Of a DNA stretch of 64,000 nucleotides, positions 51,190-64,000 are shown piece by piece. Source of the DNA: Apis mellifera (lineage: Eukaryota; Arthropoda; Insecta; Hymenoptera; Apidae); NCBI RefSeq assembly GCF_003254395.2, contig NC_037642.1, forward strand, positions 1,582,501-1,646,500, written 5' to 3'. Both the position numbers and the translations under genes were made by a program. The notes under the pieces were generated by a model. It was not told the DNA's origin. It did not search any database and saw only the letters and a list, made by a program, of their open reading frames with translations. Each line of letters opens with the position of its first letter. The stretch's first letter is position 1.

Positions 51190-53199
51190 AGAGAGAGAAA
51201 AAAAAGAAAGCGAAGAATATTATGCACGCCCTTTGACGAGTCGAGGCGAATGAACCGTATTCCGCGTCTGGTCGAATTGGGCGACATTCTCGAACGAGAA
51301 GTTGGATTGGAACGGTGAATTGCCCGATTTTTATCTATTTGTTACTCTTCTCTCCGTCCCATTCTCTTCTCGCATTGGAAATCTCTGTCCAATCAATCTC
51401 TGTTTAATATCTCGAATGGAGAATGTCGTGTTATAAGACAGCTGTTTTTACATTATATTTTTCTTCTTTGTCTAAGCATTTTGAATTATTAGATGTGATG
51501 TGCCAATGATAAGATTGATCGTTAGATATAATATTGAATATAATTGAAGGGACGAATAATTGAATATTATAATAAGAGCAATAATTTGAAAAATAGTTAA
51601 TCAATGGAATGAGTCAATTCACTAATATTTCTTTATAAAAATAATTATTAATATTTAGAAATGGATCAGATAAAAATCTTACAATTAATTATAATTCTTA
51701 GGCAATGAATTTCTGTAAAATTGAAGATTTTTTTTTTCATGCAGATTTAAAATTATTATAATACACTGAAATAATTTTGGAAAAATGTTTGATACAATTT
51801 TTAATAGATATATGAATTTACTTCTTTTTTATTTTCGAATTCAATTATTTTATTATACTTATCACGTTGCATTTTGAAATACATGATTGCGTTTTTTGAT
51901 GAGTTTCGAAGGAATATATTTATTACGATCATACTTGGAAATTTATTCATAAATTTAAACAATATAAAATAGAAAAATTCAATGGTTCTTCTAAAAATAC
52001 GAGAAATCAGTATTTTATATATCCTGAATTCTATCACATATTATTCCATATCAATAAACAAAGAATACGAGATGAATAATATATTCATAAGACAAGTTCG
52101 ACTCGATTCTGAGAGCCAAAGAGAGAAACAAATATGTTGGTATACAAAACTATGAAGTTTACTTAATTAACTTATAAGCAATTTAATTTCACATTAGACG
52201 AACATAGTCACAGAATGCTGAACGACGATGTAACACAAACAATTCAATTATCTCTAACCATTCCATGAAATAAACCAACGTCCTTACTTTCGTATTTATT
52301 TCTACTTCCAAATACTCTACAAACGTATTATCCTGGATCTTGCAATATTTCTTAATAATAATCCGGAATAAACGCAACTTGTAATAAGAGCGAGCGACGC
52401 TCACAGCGATTACTCACAAGCCTGTCCAGAGATATAACAAAAAGGTAATCGGGTTCGTGCCAGGCTTTAATCAAACGGCCTCCACGATGCTCCTGCACAG
52501 GCTTTATCTTTGGCCGAAGCACCGCAAAAGTCGTGTATCCCTTTCGAGCCGCGGAACTAATCGAGTTTCCTCGAGCATCCCAACGGACAAAGTGGCCGAT
52601 GAGAGCTTTAATCTAAAGTGCTCGTACACGTGTGTGTACACGCGCCAGTTTCTCCGCGCGGATAAATACGGGGGGAGATGCTACACTATGTACTTCCGTT
52701 TGCAAACGATTCCGCTCGTTGCCAGGTAAAGAAAACAATGGATTCGGGATTATTCCAGCTATTCGAAGATATGTAACGTTTCTGTATTTAGATTGGCTGG
52801 AATCGTGGAATTTGTCGGATACGGGAAACTTAGAACGGAGAGACGGGACATTTCCAATAAGAAACAATTAATGTGAGTCAAATTCGTGTATGGCTATTTC
52901 CAAATTTTCATAAAGGAGATATCAATATTTATTAAAATCCTTTAATATATATAAACATGATTAAAATAAGATCAAGTAACAAATCCAACGTTAAAATTTC
53001 ATATCATTTAATCATTCTTTCAATGATTAAAAGTATAATAATCCTCAAGTATAAAACTTCATCGATTCCCAAACGACCTCAACCGTTCGATTCTGATAGA
53101 AACCATCACACAAATCACGTCACACAAATTCTCTCACCCCCGTTCAACCCTTTTATCCCGAGAATCCTTTCTCGAGCATCCCTCCTCCCATAGATATCT

Positions 53200-53900
53200 C
53201 CAATTCTCTTATCCGCCGATCGCGCAGAGCCAATCTCGTCAGAAATATCAACCTAATCGTCTTCTCCCATTGAACGTCGGGCACGTCGAAACGCGGTATC
53301 AGAATCAGCGAGTCTGGAGGATGTCCGGTTCGGTCGAAAACTGTTAATCATCCGCCGATCACGGGACGTTGATGTTTCATCCGTCCGTCCGTCGCTCGAT
53401 CCGCTGATTGCGAGGGGAAGCGGGAGGGGAGGGGAGGAGAGGGTGGAGGAGGGCGAGAGTTACAAATCAAAGTCACCGTTCCGCGCGGATACCGACAGCG
53501 GTGGACCCATTGGATGAAGACGCAGGAACGCGAGCAGCGACGTCGTCGTTGAATGTTTGTACAGAGTATATATATATATGTATATAAATATATATATATG
53601 GTAACGTCAAAACGCGTGCAAAGCGGTGAAGAGAGTCGCATCGATGGACAAACGGGGGGAACAGTGACGGAGGATGAGGGAAATGGGGATGAAAGAGGGC
53701 TGTGCACCCTCGCATAAATCCTACGCAACTTCGGTATATACATATTCATACGGTGGCGCAAAACCAACGCACATTAATGCGCCGACGATATTAACGCAAA
53801 CACACGCACACGGGGGATGAAAATGGCGTGAGAAGGGGTTGAAGAGGAGGAGAGGGGAGGAGGGGGAGGGGGGAAGAGCTTGCACTTTGTAATCGGTCGT
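53200..53900. other. GC-rich island with polypurine tracts and (TA)n
   Basis: CpG-rich island downstream of the gene with G-rich runs at 53414-53455 and 53852-53875, three tandem CCGT units near 53380-53392 and a TA-rich interruption at 53570-53600. It is the densest island of the downstream half, so a candidate promoter or enhancer for an unseen neighbouring transcript. No exon is supported. Confidence 0.35.
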
Positions 53901-56900
53901 CTAGGGTCAAGAAAGTTGGTGGATGGCTAATGTTTCTTTTCTAAAATTCGGAATTCGTTTTGGACGATGCTGAATCCGTGTAAAATTTTCTAATGTCGAG
54001 GCATAAAATAATTATTTATTTGCGTATACTTTTATTTTCCAATAAAGTGTGTTTTCCCAAATGGAAGATATTATTCGTTGAAATATGAATGAAAAAAATG
54101 TAAATATGTTAATGGTTTTGGGGATATTAAATGGTAGATACTTTAAAAAATTAGGAAATAAATTTATTATATTTTGGTTACTTAGATTTATATTACAAGA
54201 AATTATTAAAATTCTTTGAAACGAATCTGTCCCATTGTGATTATAGCATTTATTGGTAACACATTCAATTACTGGAGGAATTTTTATGAATACTTGCATT
54301 CTAAATTTTTGTTTAGCATCTTTTTAACAGTTATGTATAGTCTTAATTGTCTATTGTACCAGTTTCATAATTAATCAGCTCTATTTATTCATCAATTAAC
54401 ACTAATTTGAAGTTTTCATATAAAAAAATATATCATTGGATTCTTCTTTTTAAATCAAATATATAAAAATATCTCATTACAAGATCTATCAATCATTTTC
54501 TACAAAATAAAAGCCTACTGTTTTTATAGGATCTTTTATAGTGCTATAAAAATTTTGCTAAATGATACAAAATTTAATATATAAATTAGAATTTGAATCT
54601 TAATGTCAATATATTGTAATTATTTTATAGATTCATATTAGATTTTGATATATCTTTTATATTTGTTAAAACCAGAAAATAATAGGATGTAACTCTTTGT
54701 AAACTATTCATAAATACAAAATATTTTACAATATTGTATACATAGAGATAAAACGTAGTAACAAAATTGTACAATTATTGTACAATTGTAATAAAAAGTA
54801 ATGATTTTTAATAATATGTTGCTAAATAATTATTCATGAACCATAAATATATGAAAAGTATTATAAATTATAATGATAAGAATTATATACCACCTATTAT
54901 TTTATGAAATCTTGATGTAACCCATATAATATCTCGACTACCTGAAAAGTAACACCAAAATTATATGATAAACTCGTATACATATTTCTCTTTTTGTCCC
55001 ATGTAATAGACAAAGCAATTCCTCTTCAAAGCCTGAATTAATTACGAGCGTCCCAAAGGAAATTAATTTTGCATGGAACAAGAGATATAATTATTCTAAC
55101 AATATTCGTTATCATGAACACGAGTTGAAATTTCTGAATCGATACTACCAGAACAATGATGAAAAAGATAATTTTTTTTTTAATCGCTTATTCATAAATA
55201 CCTAATGATGACTAGAAATAACTATTAATGAACATACTTTTGATAAGTGACTGATTGAAGTGATTGAAAATTAGAATTTGAAAACGATTCATTGAGTATA
55301 TGAAGATATTTTCAAATTTGTAGTTTCTTAATTGAGATTGGAGAAATTTAGACAAAGAAATTTTAAAAATTTTATTTGTCAGAAAGAAAGAGAAAATTCT
55401 ATTATGATGCTTGGTTTCAGAATTTTTGCAACTTTTTAGTCTTTATACAATTTTAATGAAGAGAGAATCATTTGGGATTATGTTCTTTTTAATTTTTTTT
55501 TAATAAAAGATCTTTGGAAGATTTTATGCTTCTGAAATCTCTTTTATCTTTTTTTTTTAACTTTGATAATATCTTTTACAAGTGCATTAAGACTTTTTTT
55601 CACTTTTAAGTATTTTATTTATTTATTTTTTTGTACTCTTTAATTTTAAAGCCTTTATAAACTATTTTTTTTTATAATTTCTACACAATCTAAAAGGATT
55701 TATTATTGCATAGTATTTGATTTGTTATAATAGTTTGAGGATGATTTTGAAAATATAAAAGTGAAAGAGAAGAACATTTCAAATATATTATTTCAGAAAC
55801 TTAGCTTCTTCAAAAAATTGAAATATTTATATTTATAACATTAGGAAAAATTTTCTAAGGGAGAAAATTTCTTACATTTAGAATGCAACAAAGTTTTTTC
55901 TGCAAATTTATCAAAATTGTAACTATAAAAAGATCAATAATCCTTTTAAAAATTTAATTCTGAATTACTTTTCTAAGAATTTATTTTTCCAACATATATA
56001 TAGAGTTATCGAATATTTTAACGTCATTTATTATAATACTTTTATTATTATTCTTTTTCGTTTTCGATAATGCGATAAGAAACCAATTCTCTGAGAAAAT
56101 AAAATTCGCCGAGATTAAAATTCGTGGATATGATAAAAATTCCTGGGATAAAATTCAGCGAATAAAATTTAATTTCGTCATCGAACGTGATAATTCGAGT
56201 GTCGAGTTAAGTGGTGGTGGCCGCCGCAGACGCATAGAGAAATAAATAATTTATTCGACGTCACGCGGCCCCCAGGATTTTTCCATCCAGATTTCGATTA
56301 ATCGTTTTCATAATTCCTTCCAATTTCGATATTTGTATATGATAATTCACGATCGGTTCTATTTCGTTCTCATTTGTATGATAATCGTAGCCCGCGTATG
56401 CGGCAAGTTTGCAAAATTATTCGGGCAAAGTAACTTTTGTAAAGTAATTTTGTATTTTAAATTGATCCCTGTTCGAGGCAGTAAATATATCTGGCCTATC
56501 TATATCGGAAATAGAAAGATTCGTATTTATTTACATAACATTTACATATTTTTTATTATTCCGTTAAATTAATTTTTCGCATTACACGCGTGTGCACATG
56601 TGTGTGAAATCAATTTGCATGTCCATAATTCAAGTTCTAGAAATTACGAGAACGTTCAACGATATTAAATCTAAATTAAAATACTATCTTTGAAACTATA
56701 ATCTACTTGATGCGATATTTAAGAACAATTTGTGAAGCAAATTGATGAAGCTTCAATTTTCATCCCCCTGTACGACATTTTTTATTTGTAGTCATGTTCC
56801 ATAAATTAAAACTGCTATTTTTTTTATCAAAAGAATTTCCATTATCGTCAATTATTTCAGAGTTTGAATTTTATTTGAAAATATATCATAAATATTTACG

Positions 56901-59900
56901 AATAAACATATATAATTTTTTTTTCATAATTCTGAAAAAATTTTAAAAAAAGAATTCTCAAAATTATTTCAACTTCCTATCTTAGATGAAATATTTTGTA
57001 CATCTCGTTTTTGCAAAGCGAAATAAAGTCAATAGAACGCGATAATGTGAAAAATGAAGAGAGGTATCGTCGCTACAATGTTAACGCAATACCAAGCGTT
57101 TTTTTTTTGGTTACATGAGACCTACGGCCATTCGTGAAGGTATAGGAAAACTCGAGCCCAAAAACTGATCGTAAATTTGACCCGTCGAAATCGCCATTGC
57201 TACGAGGGATCGTATTTATAAATCACGGATAGCCAGTCGGCTTGATATAGGGCTAATTGAAGATCGGAATCTCGACACGATTATAGTATGCTGAACACGC
57301 GTGAGATCGGCATTGAAATCGATGCTGTGTCCTCGTTCATCGATAAAATTCGAAAGGAACATGTAAAATATGAAGATGAGATTAGAAAAGTAGAAATGAT
57401 TCGAATTATTTTTTAGTCGATATGTATTTTTTTTTTTTTTTTTAGTATCATTTTTAAAATATTATTTTTAAATGTGTGATACATGTATAATGGAATATAA
57501 TTTGAACAAGGAAATTATTTTTCACTATTATTTTGCTTGTTCGTATCATTATCAATTAATGTGTCAATAAAAAATTAAATAAATTGAGCTGATGTAAAGA
57601 ACGATTTTTTAAAAATATTCGTTAAATTTTCGTTTAAATTTAAATTTCCTTTAATAATCTATTCATTGTACAAATATTGTAATTGTAAATTTGTAATTAT
57701 ATTGCAAAGGAAATATATCTAATCAAATTATGAAATTTGGATTCTTTGGAAGAATTTGATAATTATTTCATCAAATTTTATTATAATATAATAATGAAAC
57801 GATCGTTAATAATTTTATTTCTATTATAAAATATCATAAATTTGATTTCTAGAAATCTTGAGTATCGATTTGTCGTTTTACAATATATAATTAGAGTTCT
57901 TGATTATTAGTTTGCTTGAAGAAAACATTGAATATTCTGGCAAGATTTTATGCTAGACCACAACGTGCCCCTATTCATCTCTGCTGCAGAAGATTGGCCA
58001 TTAGGAAGTTTCGATCCTTAATCCTTTCAATTATCGCCTGTGGAATACATTAGAAAGCAATTTTGAACAAAATTTCTATGTACATATATATAAATCCTAC
58101 ATGCATTAAACATGAGTAATAATATAATCGATTAATTTAAAATTTTTATACAATATTTTTACTTATCAATTTTTGTTTTAGAAAATTCAAAAAAAGAAAA
58201 AAAATATTTAAATTTAAAATCTTTAGTATTTTCCTTCAATAAATTCACTTTCTTTTCAATTTTTTTACTTTTCGAAATGCTTATTATACATTGTTACATT
58301 AAATGTGAATTATATTGCAGAATAATTGTAAATCATCATACGGTTACGATTAGACAATTGAACTGTTCAATTACGGCGAAATAGGTGCAGTTTAATCTGG
58401 TTTCAACAATTGAAAATAAATCGAAGATACTCCATCATCCTTCCTATTCTGTTCACCGAGGATTATAACAACATTACACACGTGCGCATCGCGATACACG
58501 GAAAATTATCGATATTCTGATTTCATTTGTTCCAAGTTGCGGTTGAGCAAGTATTTCGGCACACCTATCTGTAGCGGTTTAACTAGGTGCCTCATTTATC
58601 CAATTATGGTATTCTGTGATGAAATTCGCGAACTACCTAGGAATAGCGATTAGTGTAAATGCTTCCACGGAATAATCCGAGAAATGCATGCGCTGCTGCA
58701 CATTCACCGACATAGAATAACGTGCACGTGCGTCATTCGGTATTGCCAAATTGCTGCAACTTTCTCTGAACTTCTGATAATACGGCGTTTCCCACGTTCT
58801 CGGGGAAAAATTTTAAGCATCGTTGCGTGCGAAATTTTTTGGTAAATATACGATTCCCGTATATATATATAAAATACCGAAAGAACGAAAAGAAGAATTT
58901 TAATTTGGAATGGAATCGGCTGGAATTTTTACCAATTTTAAACGAGGAATTTATAATTTAAGATTAGACATCGTGAAAAGTCTTCTTGTTTTTTCTCTTT
59001 TTAAATTTATAATTTTGTAAATTATTTTCAACGATAGATTTAATTTAAATTATTTTTAATGAAGGATAATATTGGTTTTATATCATCACAAATAATGGTA
59101 ATTTTCTTTCTTCTTTGCACCATAAAAATTTAACGAAATAATGAAAATATATCTTTATATTTTGTACATGTAATAGATTTCGGATTTTTAATAATTCGAG
59201 AGAAACTTCATTCATGTAATAAGTTCCAAAGTTACATTTATTGAAAGAAAAAGAAATGAGAAATGTTCACAAAACTATATCAATATCATCTACCAAAATA
59301 CTGAAATATTTATCGACCATATTTGATTTAAACATCCATGAAATAGATTTTCATACATACATGAAATAAAGTTTTCTGTTATTCATTTAGTGTCGGGGGT
59401 AAAAATGCACTTGTGTCATTTCCCCCCTTAGCCTTTCAATTATAACAGCAAACATTGTTGATACCAGAAACACGTCCCAAAGCAAACTCAATATTTTTCA
59501 AAGTCATGGTGAAAAGTCAAAACTTGTTCCAATTTTTATTCTGCAAATTGCGAGAGAAAGCTAAACGAATGTAAATAAACGGGGGAGGGGTTTTCCCCTT
59601 CCTTCCCCCTTTTCTCCCCTCTTCAGTCGAAAAAATGACGGAAATCGAGTGTAGCTCGATACACGTGAAATGACAATGGAATCCTGTAAAAGCCTTGTGC
59701 ATTTTTCCACTGTTTTCTTCTATAGATACAGCGAAATTACATCGAACACGATGAAGCGTGTTCAGTTTGCACATTTCCAAGCATTCTCTCTTATCTTCTT
59801 CCAGGCAAGAGAGAATGATTTTGTTAATGGATTTTATAGGTTAGATTCGGTATCCCCCATGATTTCGTTTCGCATTTATTATATCCACCATGAAATTCAA

Positions 59901-62900
59901 TCCATACGCGCTCCACCATATTTTGTCGCACATATTGAACGGTCTTCATCTTGATTGCAAATATTAATTAATGGCTACGAGCGATCGAACTTGTAAATTG
60001 AAATGGAAATCATAAAAGCTTTCTTCCCTTACGTTCAATTCAATATTCAATTATATGAATTCATTTGAGATATATGACGACATATTACTTCGATATAAAC
60101 TTGTTTAAAATGAAATTTTTTGAACGGTTTGCATATATAATAATAATAAGTAAATGCTTATAACGCTGAGAATATTTATCATTTTTTGATTCAAAATTTC
60201 TTTTTTATTTATCTAGATTTATCTACGTTACTTGTTTAAACCGTGGAACAAATAATGTTGCTTTATAATAGATGTATACATTATTGTAAACATATTTAAT
60301 TATAATCATACACGAAAAAGATAAAATTAAGGTTAAGTAAATAAATAACTGTTATATCGACTCATGGTAATTTTGGCGGTAGATTTAAATTTACGTGGTT
60401 TATTATTTTTCTCGTATTATTTTTAGCAATTAATAGTAAATTTGAAAAACAGTTTAAAAGATGTTATATGGGATGAATTATATTTATAAAATACAGAGTA
60501 AAATAGTATAAAAGTTTAATCTTTTATATCGTTGTATCGCGATACAATGAACACGGAAACATTTACGAGCACGTATTTCTAATTCCCATTCTGAATCAGC
60601 AATGGATTAAATTCGTGACTTCGAAATTTATCGTCTGTGTTTGTTCCACATAAGCGGCTTATCTCGAGAAGATAAGACTCGACAAATTCATAATTTAACG
60701 TTACAAAAGGGATGAAATCATACGTAAAATTGCATCATTCGGATATTTTATCACATTTTGTTGAAAAAATAATTTTACAAAAAAATGTATTTCGGATAAT
60801 TTATTAAAACGTACGTTACGTAATAAAATACTTACTACTGTAACATTTTTTAAAAATTCATTTAATAGATATACGTATTTAAGAATCGGTTGCAATTGCT
60901 GTACAAATCAAATAATACGGTTTACAAAATCGGTGCATTAAATTATGATGCATTAATTCGTGCGTTTTTATTAAAGAGGAAATTAAATGTGCCAATTACC
61001 GAACGAATTAAAATACTTGATGAATGAATATTCATGATTATTATACATAAAACATTGAATTAAATGCTGGCAAGAAAAGATGCAATACAAAATATAAAAA
61101 TCTTTTGTCCAGATATACAGTTCAATTAATACGAATAATTTTCAAAACATTCGATCGTAATTTACGTAATTTCTTTAATTATTAATTAAATCTTGCTGAT
61201 TTATCGTTTTCTTCTTTTTTTCGATTAAAATTCATTGTCACATATCTTTAAAAAATTTTAATAAATATTCACATTTTAAATTAAATATTACAAACGAAGG
61301 AATATATATTTTTCCAGATGTACGCTCATTTAACATGAAAATATTATAATTATTTTACTCGTGTATTCATAATTTTTTAATTATTATTTCAATTTCGCGG
61401 ATTTATTATTTCCACTCCTTGTAATTAACATTCAGTTGCTAGTGATTCTTATTTTCAAAAGATAAAAATTTCAACGACACTTAACTTCAAAAATTAAACG
61501 TTATTAATAAAATATATCCTTTTTCCAACTATGTTATCATTCTTTTCTTTTCTTCCACTTATCTTTTCCAGTTAAAAATTATCGTCAAAGTTTTTTTTTA
61601 AAAAAGGAATATAATAATCTATCGTTTCCATAATACACAGTATTAAAAATCCATCAAAAAACTTTTCCACTCATTCGATATAAATCCTGTTGGAGATTAA
61701 ACTTTTATAATCTTAATTACTGTTACTTGAATTGTTCCCTTTCCATCAATAGGGAATGTAACTTTGCCATTACATGTAAAACTCGATACTCGAATACTTG
61801 GAGGTAGTAGAAAAGTATTTCGTATCAAACTGAAACCCCATCCGGAGGTTAAAAGTTATATCCTAAAAATAGCGACTCGTCGGGATCTAGAAATAATATT
61901 TTTGCTTTCAGAAATAAGATTTACCTTTTATCGCGTCTAGTAGTTCTCTGTTTGAGTAACCTAGTTTCGACCCGCGCAAAGGTGGAACGAGAGATCGAAT
62001 GTTCAAGCAATGGGTTCGATCTTTTTGAACGCGTTTACGAGTCTAATACCAGTCTGAAACCAGCGTAGGGATGGCAATGCTGTTATTTCTCGTGTAAAGT
62101 CTTAAGTGCACTTTGCAATTTAAATTCTGGTTTAAAATATAATAAGGAAGTCAAATATAGAAGGAAGAAAAGGGGTTGTTTTTCCGATATGATCGGAAAA
62201 ATTTGTAAGAGAATTCATGAATTTTTCTTTTTTCTTTTTTTTTTATTATTATTTTGGAAAATATACAAAATAAAAGAAGTAACAAATTTCTCTTGCAGGG
62301 AAAATGAATTATTTCGGTTATATATTCACGTATCTTTTGATTGCTCTTGAACTTCGTTATTTAGTAATAATTTCAATAAATATTTTATAAGTATTTGTGT
62401 GTGTGTCATTTAACAAGTGATTTCAATACTATAGAGACAGATGTATCGATTATTTTTCGTGCAAAAAATTGGACGAGAGTGATGTTTAAAAGTTTGCGAA
62501 TAATTGCATCTAAATTGCATATAAATTAATTTTTTACGCTTTAAATTTCGTTCATCAAAGAACGTTGTATGTATATTCTAATTTACTTCGTGTGAAAACT
62601 CGTTTTAATGGACTTCTTTATATTGCCACACTTAAAAAGCATTTAAAATTCATTTGCATGTTGTTTTATTTTTAATTAAACGTCAACAAAAATCAAGTTT
62701 TAATTTTCATTGCTCGTTAATCTAACTAAAGTGCAATTAAAAGGATAATCATACATACGTAATCAATAATGTAACATAACTGAATTACACTCCATTCAAT
62801 TGATCGTTTATGGTCAAAGTGATAAAAATTGTATTATCAATACTGTTGATTAGATACTCTTCCTACAATGATCAAAAAAAAAAAAAAAATTACACATATA

Positions 62901-63487
62901 ATATTTTAAATTGAATATTATAATTCTTATATTTCCATTTATCACAGCAACTTTCTTTTTTTTTTTTTAAACGTATTTAATTTTAAGGAAATGAAGAAAT
63001 TTCCGGATTCCTACGAATCCTCATTTCAAAAAGATACTTTTCTCACTTCTTCACGCGAGAAAATATTAAATTACAAGAAGCAATCTCCATCTTGATTATA
63101 CTTTTCCCAAAATTCACACACACTTTAATAAAATTTCTTTTCTAATTGGTAATAATTTAATAATTTTTCTTTTCTAACTGTCTCTGGACTTGGAGCAAAT
63201 ATCAGTCGAGAAGAAGAATTTTCGATTTCTGTACAAAAAGAGTGAAGAACGGAAGTTTCGTTGTCCAAAGGAAAAGGGGTTATCGAAAAAAAAAAAAAAG
63301 GAAAAGGATGGAATGCTTGCCAGCGTAGATTTCGTCCCCATGGGGGAGCACAACCGAGCCACAAGAACCCATATCCTAAAAGTTTTAGCCGATGCGGTGT
63401 GTAATCAGGTCGGGATCTTATCGAATTTTCGTACTTTCGAATTCCACCTGCCGGAACCTGAGGCACACCGCAAAATTTGCTTTTCAG

Positions 63488-63606
63488 CTTGCCAATTTCC
63501 CGCCCAATGGCCAACTTTTGCCACATACAGACGAATTTTACTCTGGCTCGATCCCTTACGGTATTCGAAAAGTACTATTGACGGAGGAAACGTTTCTTCG
63601 ACGAAA
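63488..63606 (+). CDS. Candidate unknown exon near the window end (speculative)
   Basis: Acceptor-like TTTGCTTTTCAG ends at 63487 and donor-like AAA|GTGAGA begins at 63607. In one frame the 119 bases read LANFPPNGQLLPHTDEFYSG followed by SIPYGIRKVLLTEETFLRR, which is protein-like. However, a second + frame (63190-63657) and a - strand frame are also open across it, so openness is weak evidence. I recognise no family. Confidence 0.2.
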
Positions 63607-64000
63607 GTGAGATTTCTTCTGAATGAGATCTTTCCGAAGTATTTGTCAAAAAGGTGAAAATATCGAACAATTTTTGATAGAAAAATCGTTTTGAGAGAAA
63701 ATTAGAAGATGAGGATTCATATTTTTTTTGGTTTTATCAAATTTTTATTTATGATAGTCATACAACAATTTATACAATATAAATTGTGAAAGGAACAGTA
63801 TAATTTAATTAATCTTAAATAATGCAAAAGAAATAATTTGATGTTAATTATCGCAGTGTATTATTTTCTATGTAATGAAAGTACCTGTCTTTGATAAATT
63901 TTACAAAATTTAATAAATTAAATAAATTTTTGGTTTGAAAGTAAGCTTATTTTTATAAGAAACAATGCATATATTAAGGATATGTAATTGCTTACATAAA
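63607..64000. other. AT-rich end of window, nothing recognised
   Basis: AT-rich DNA with no exon, RNA gene or repeat that I can support. Confidence 0.5.

Larger units (their letters stand above)
39985..63487. other. Downstream non-coding DNA without a recognised gene
   Basis: About 23 kb of mostly AT-rich DNA. GC-richer patches lie near 41030-41470, 42050-42480, 44200-44700, 45620-46110, 47150-47680, 48280-48900, 49480-49830, 50600-50940, 50980-51320, 52400-52870, 53050-53920, 57030-57330, 58420-58830, 59570-59960 and 61740-62080. Each was examined for exons on both strands and none gave a family match with splice sites. It may be intergenic or a long intron of a neighbouring gene. Confidence 0.5.

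Noticed and set aside
63190..63657. 155-codon frame across the candidate exon at the window end
   Set aside because: Contains a long Lys run from a poly(A) tract and competes with another open frame bounded by better splice signals.

Overview
The window looks like nuclear DNA of an insect, most likely a bee or another hymenopteran. It has very AT-rich non-coding DNA with frequent CpG, patches of higher GC scattered as islands, many (CT)n, (TA)n and homopolymer tracts, and one gene on the + strand with small exons separated by introns of about 15 kb. There are no bacterial operons, ribosome binding sites, CRISPR arrays or phage genes. The species call is an inference from composition and gene structure.

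One gene is well supported. Four exons on the + strand (5366-5475, 20327-20445, 35180-35483, 38933-39049) join with exact reading-phase agreement and encode the C-terminal 215 residues of a C2H2 zinc-finger protein, ending at a TAA at 39047-39049. The 5' part, including the start codon, was not found and probably lies upstream of the window. The joined protein has a basic lead-in (KKPRPK), three adjacent C2H2 fingers, a Ser/Thr/Pro-rich tail with several TP and SP sites, one LxxLL-type motif and a short basic C-terminus. Two introns cut zinc fingers: intron 1 falls between the two zinc-binding cysteines of finger 1, and intron 2 falls inside the helix of finger 2. The finger layout reminds me of the TRERF1/ZNF541 group of transcriptional regulators, but that is recollection, so no gene symbol is given.

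Layout: 1-5365 is non-coding, probably an upstream intron. 5476-20326 is intron 1 (14,851 bases), 20446-35179 is intron 2 (14,734 bases) and 35484-38932 is intron 3 (3,449 bases). 39050-64000 is 3' UTR followed by about 25 kb with no convincing gene. Inside the introns and flank I found a mariner-like MITE of about 342 bp with TA target sites, a recent 101-bp tandem duplication, several perfect or near-perfect hairpins, a (TA)n tract of about 107 bp, G-quadruplex-type tracts, and GC-rich islands that may be enhancers or alternative promoters. A few open frames deserve testing as alternative or unknown exons (8563-8682, 13344-13735, 17092-17355 on the - strand, 63488-63606), but none is established. 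I saw no clear new biological system; the strongest unusual feature is the exon structure of the zinc-finger gene.
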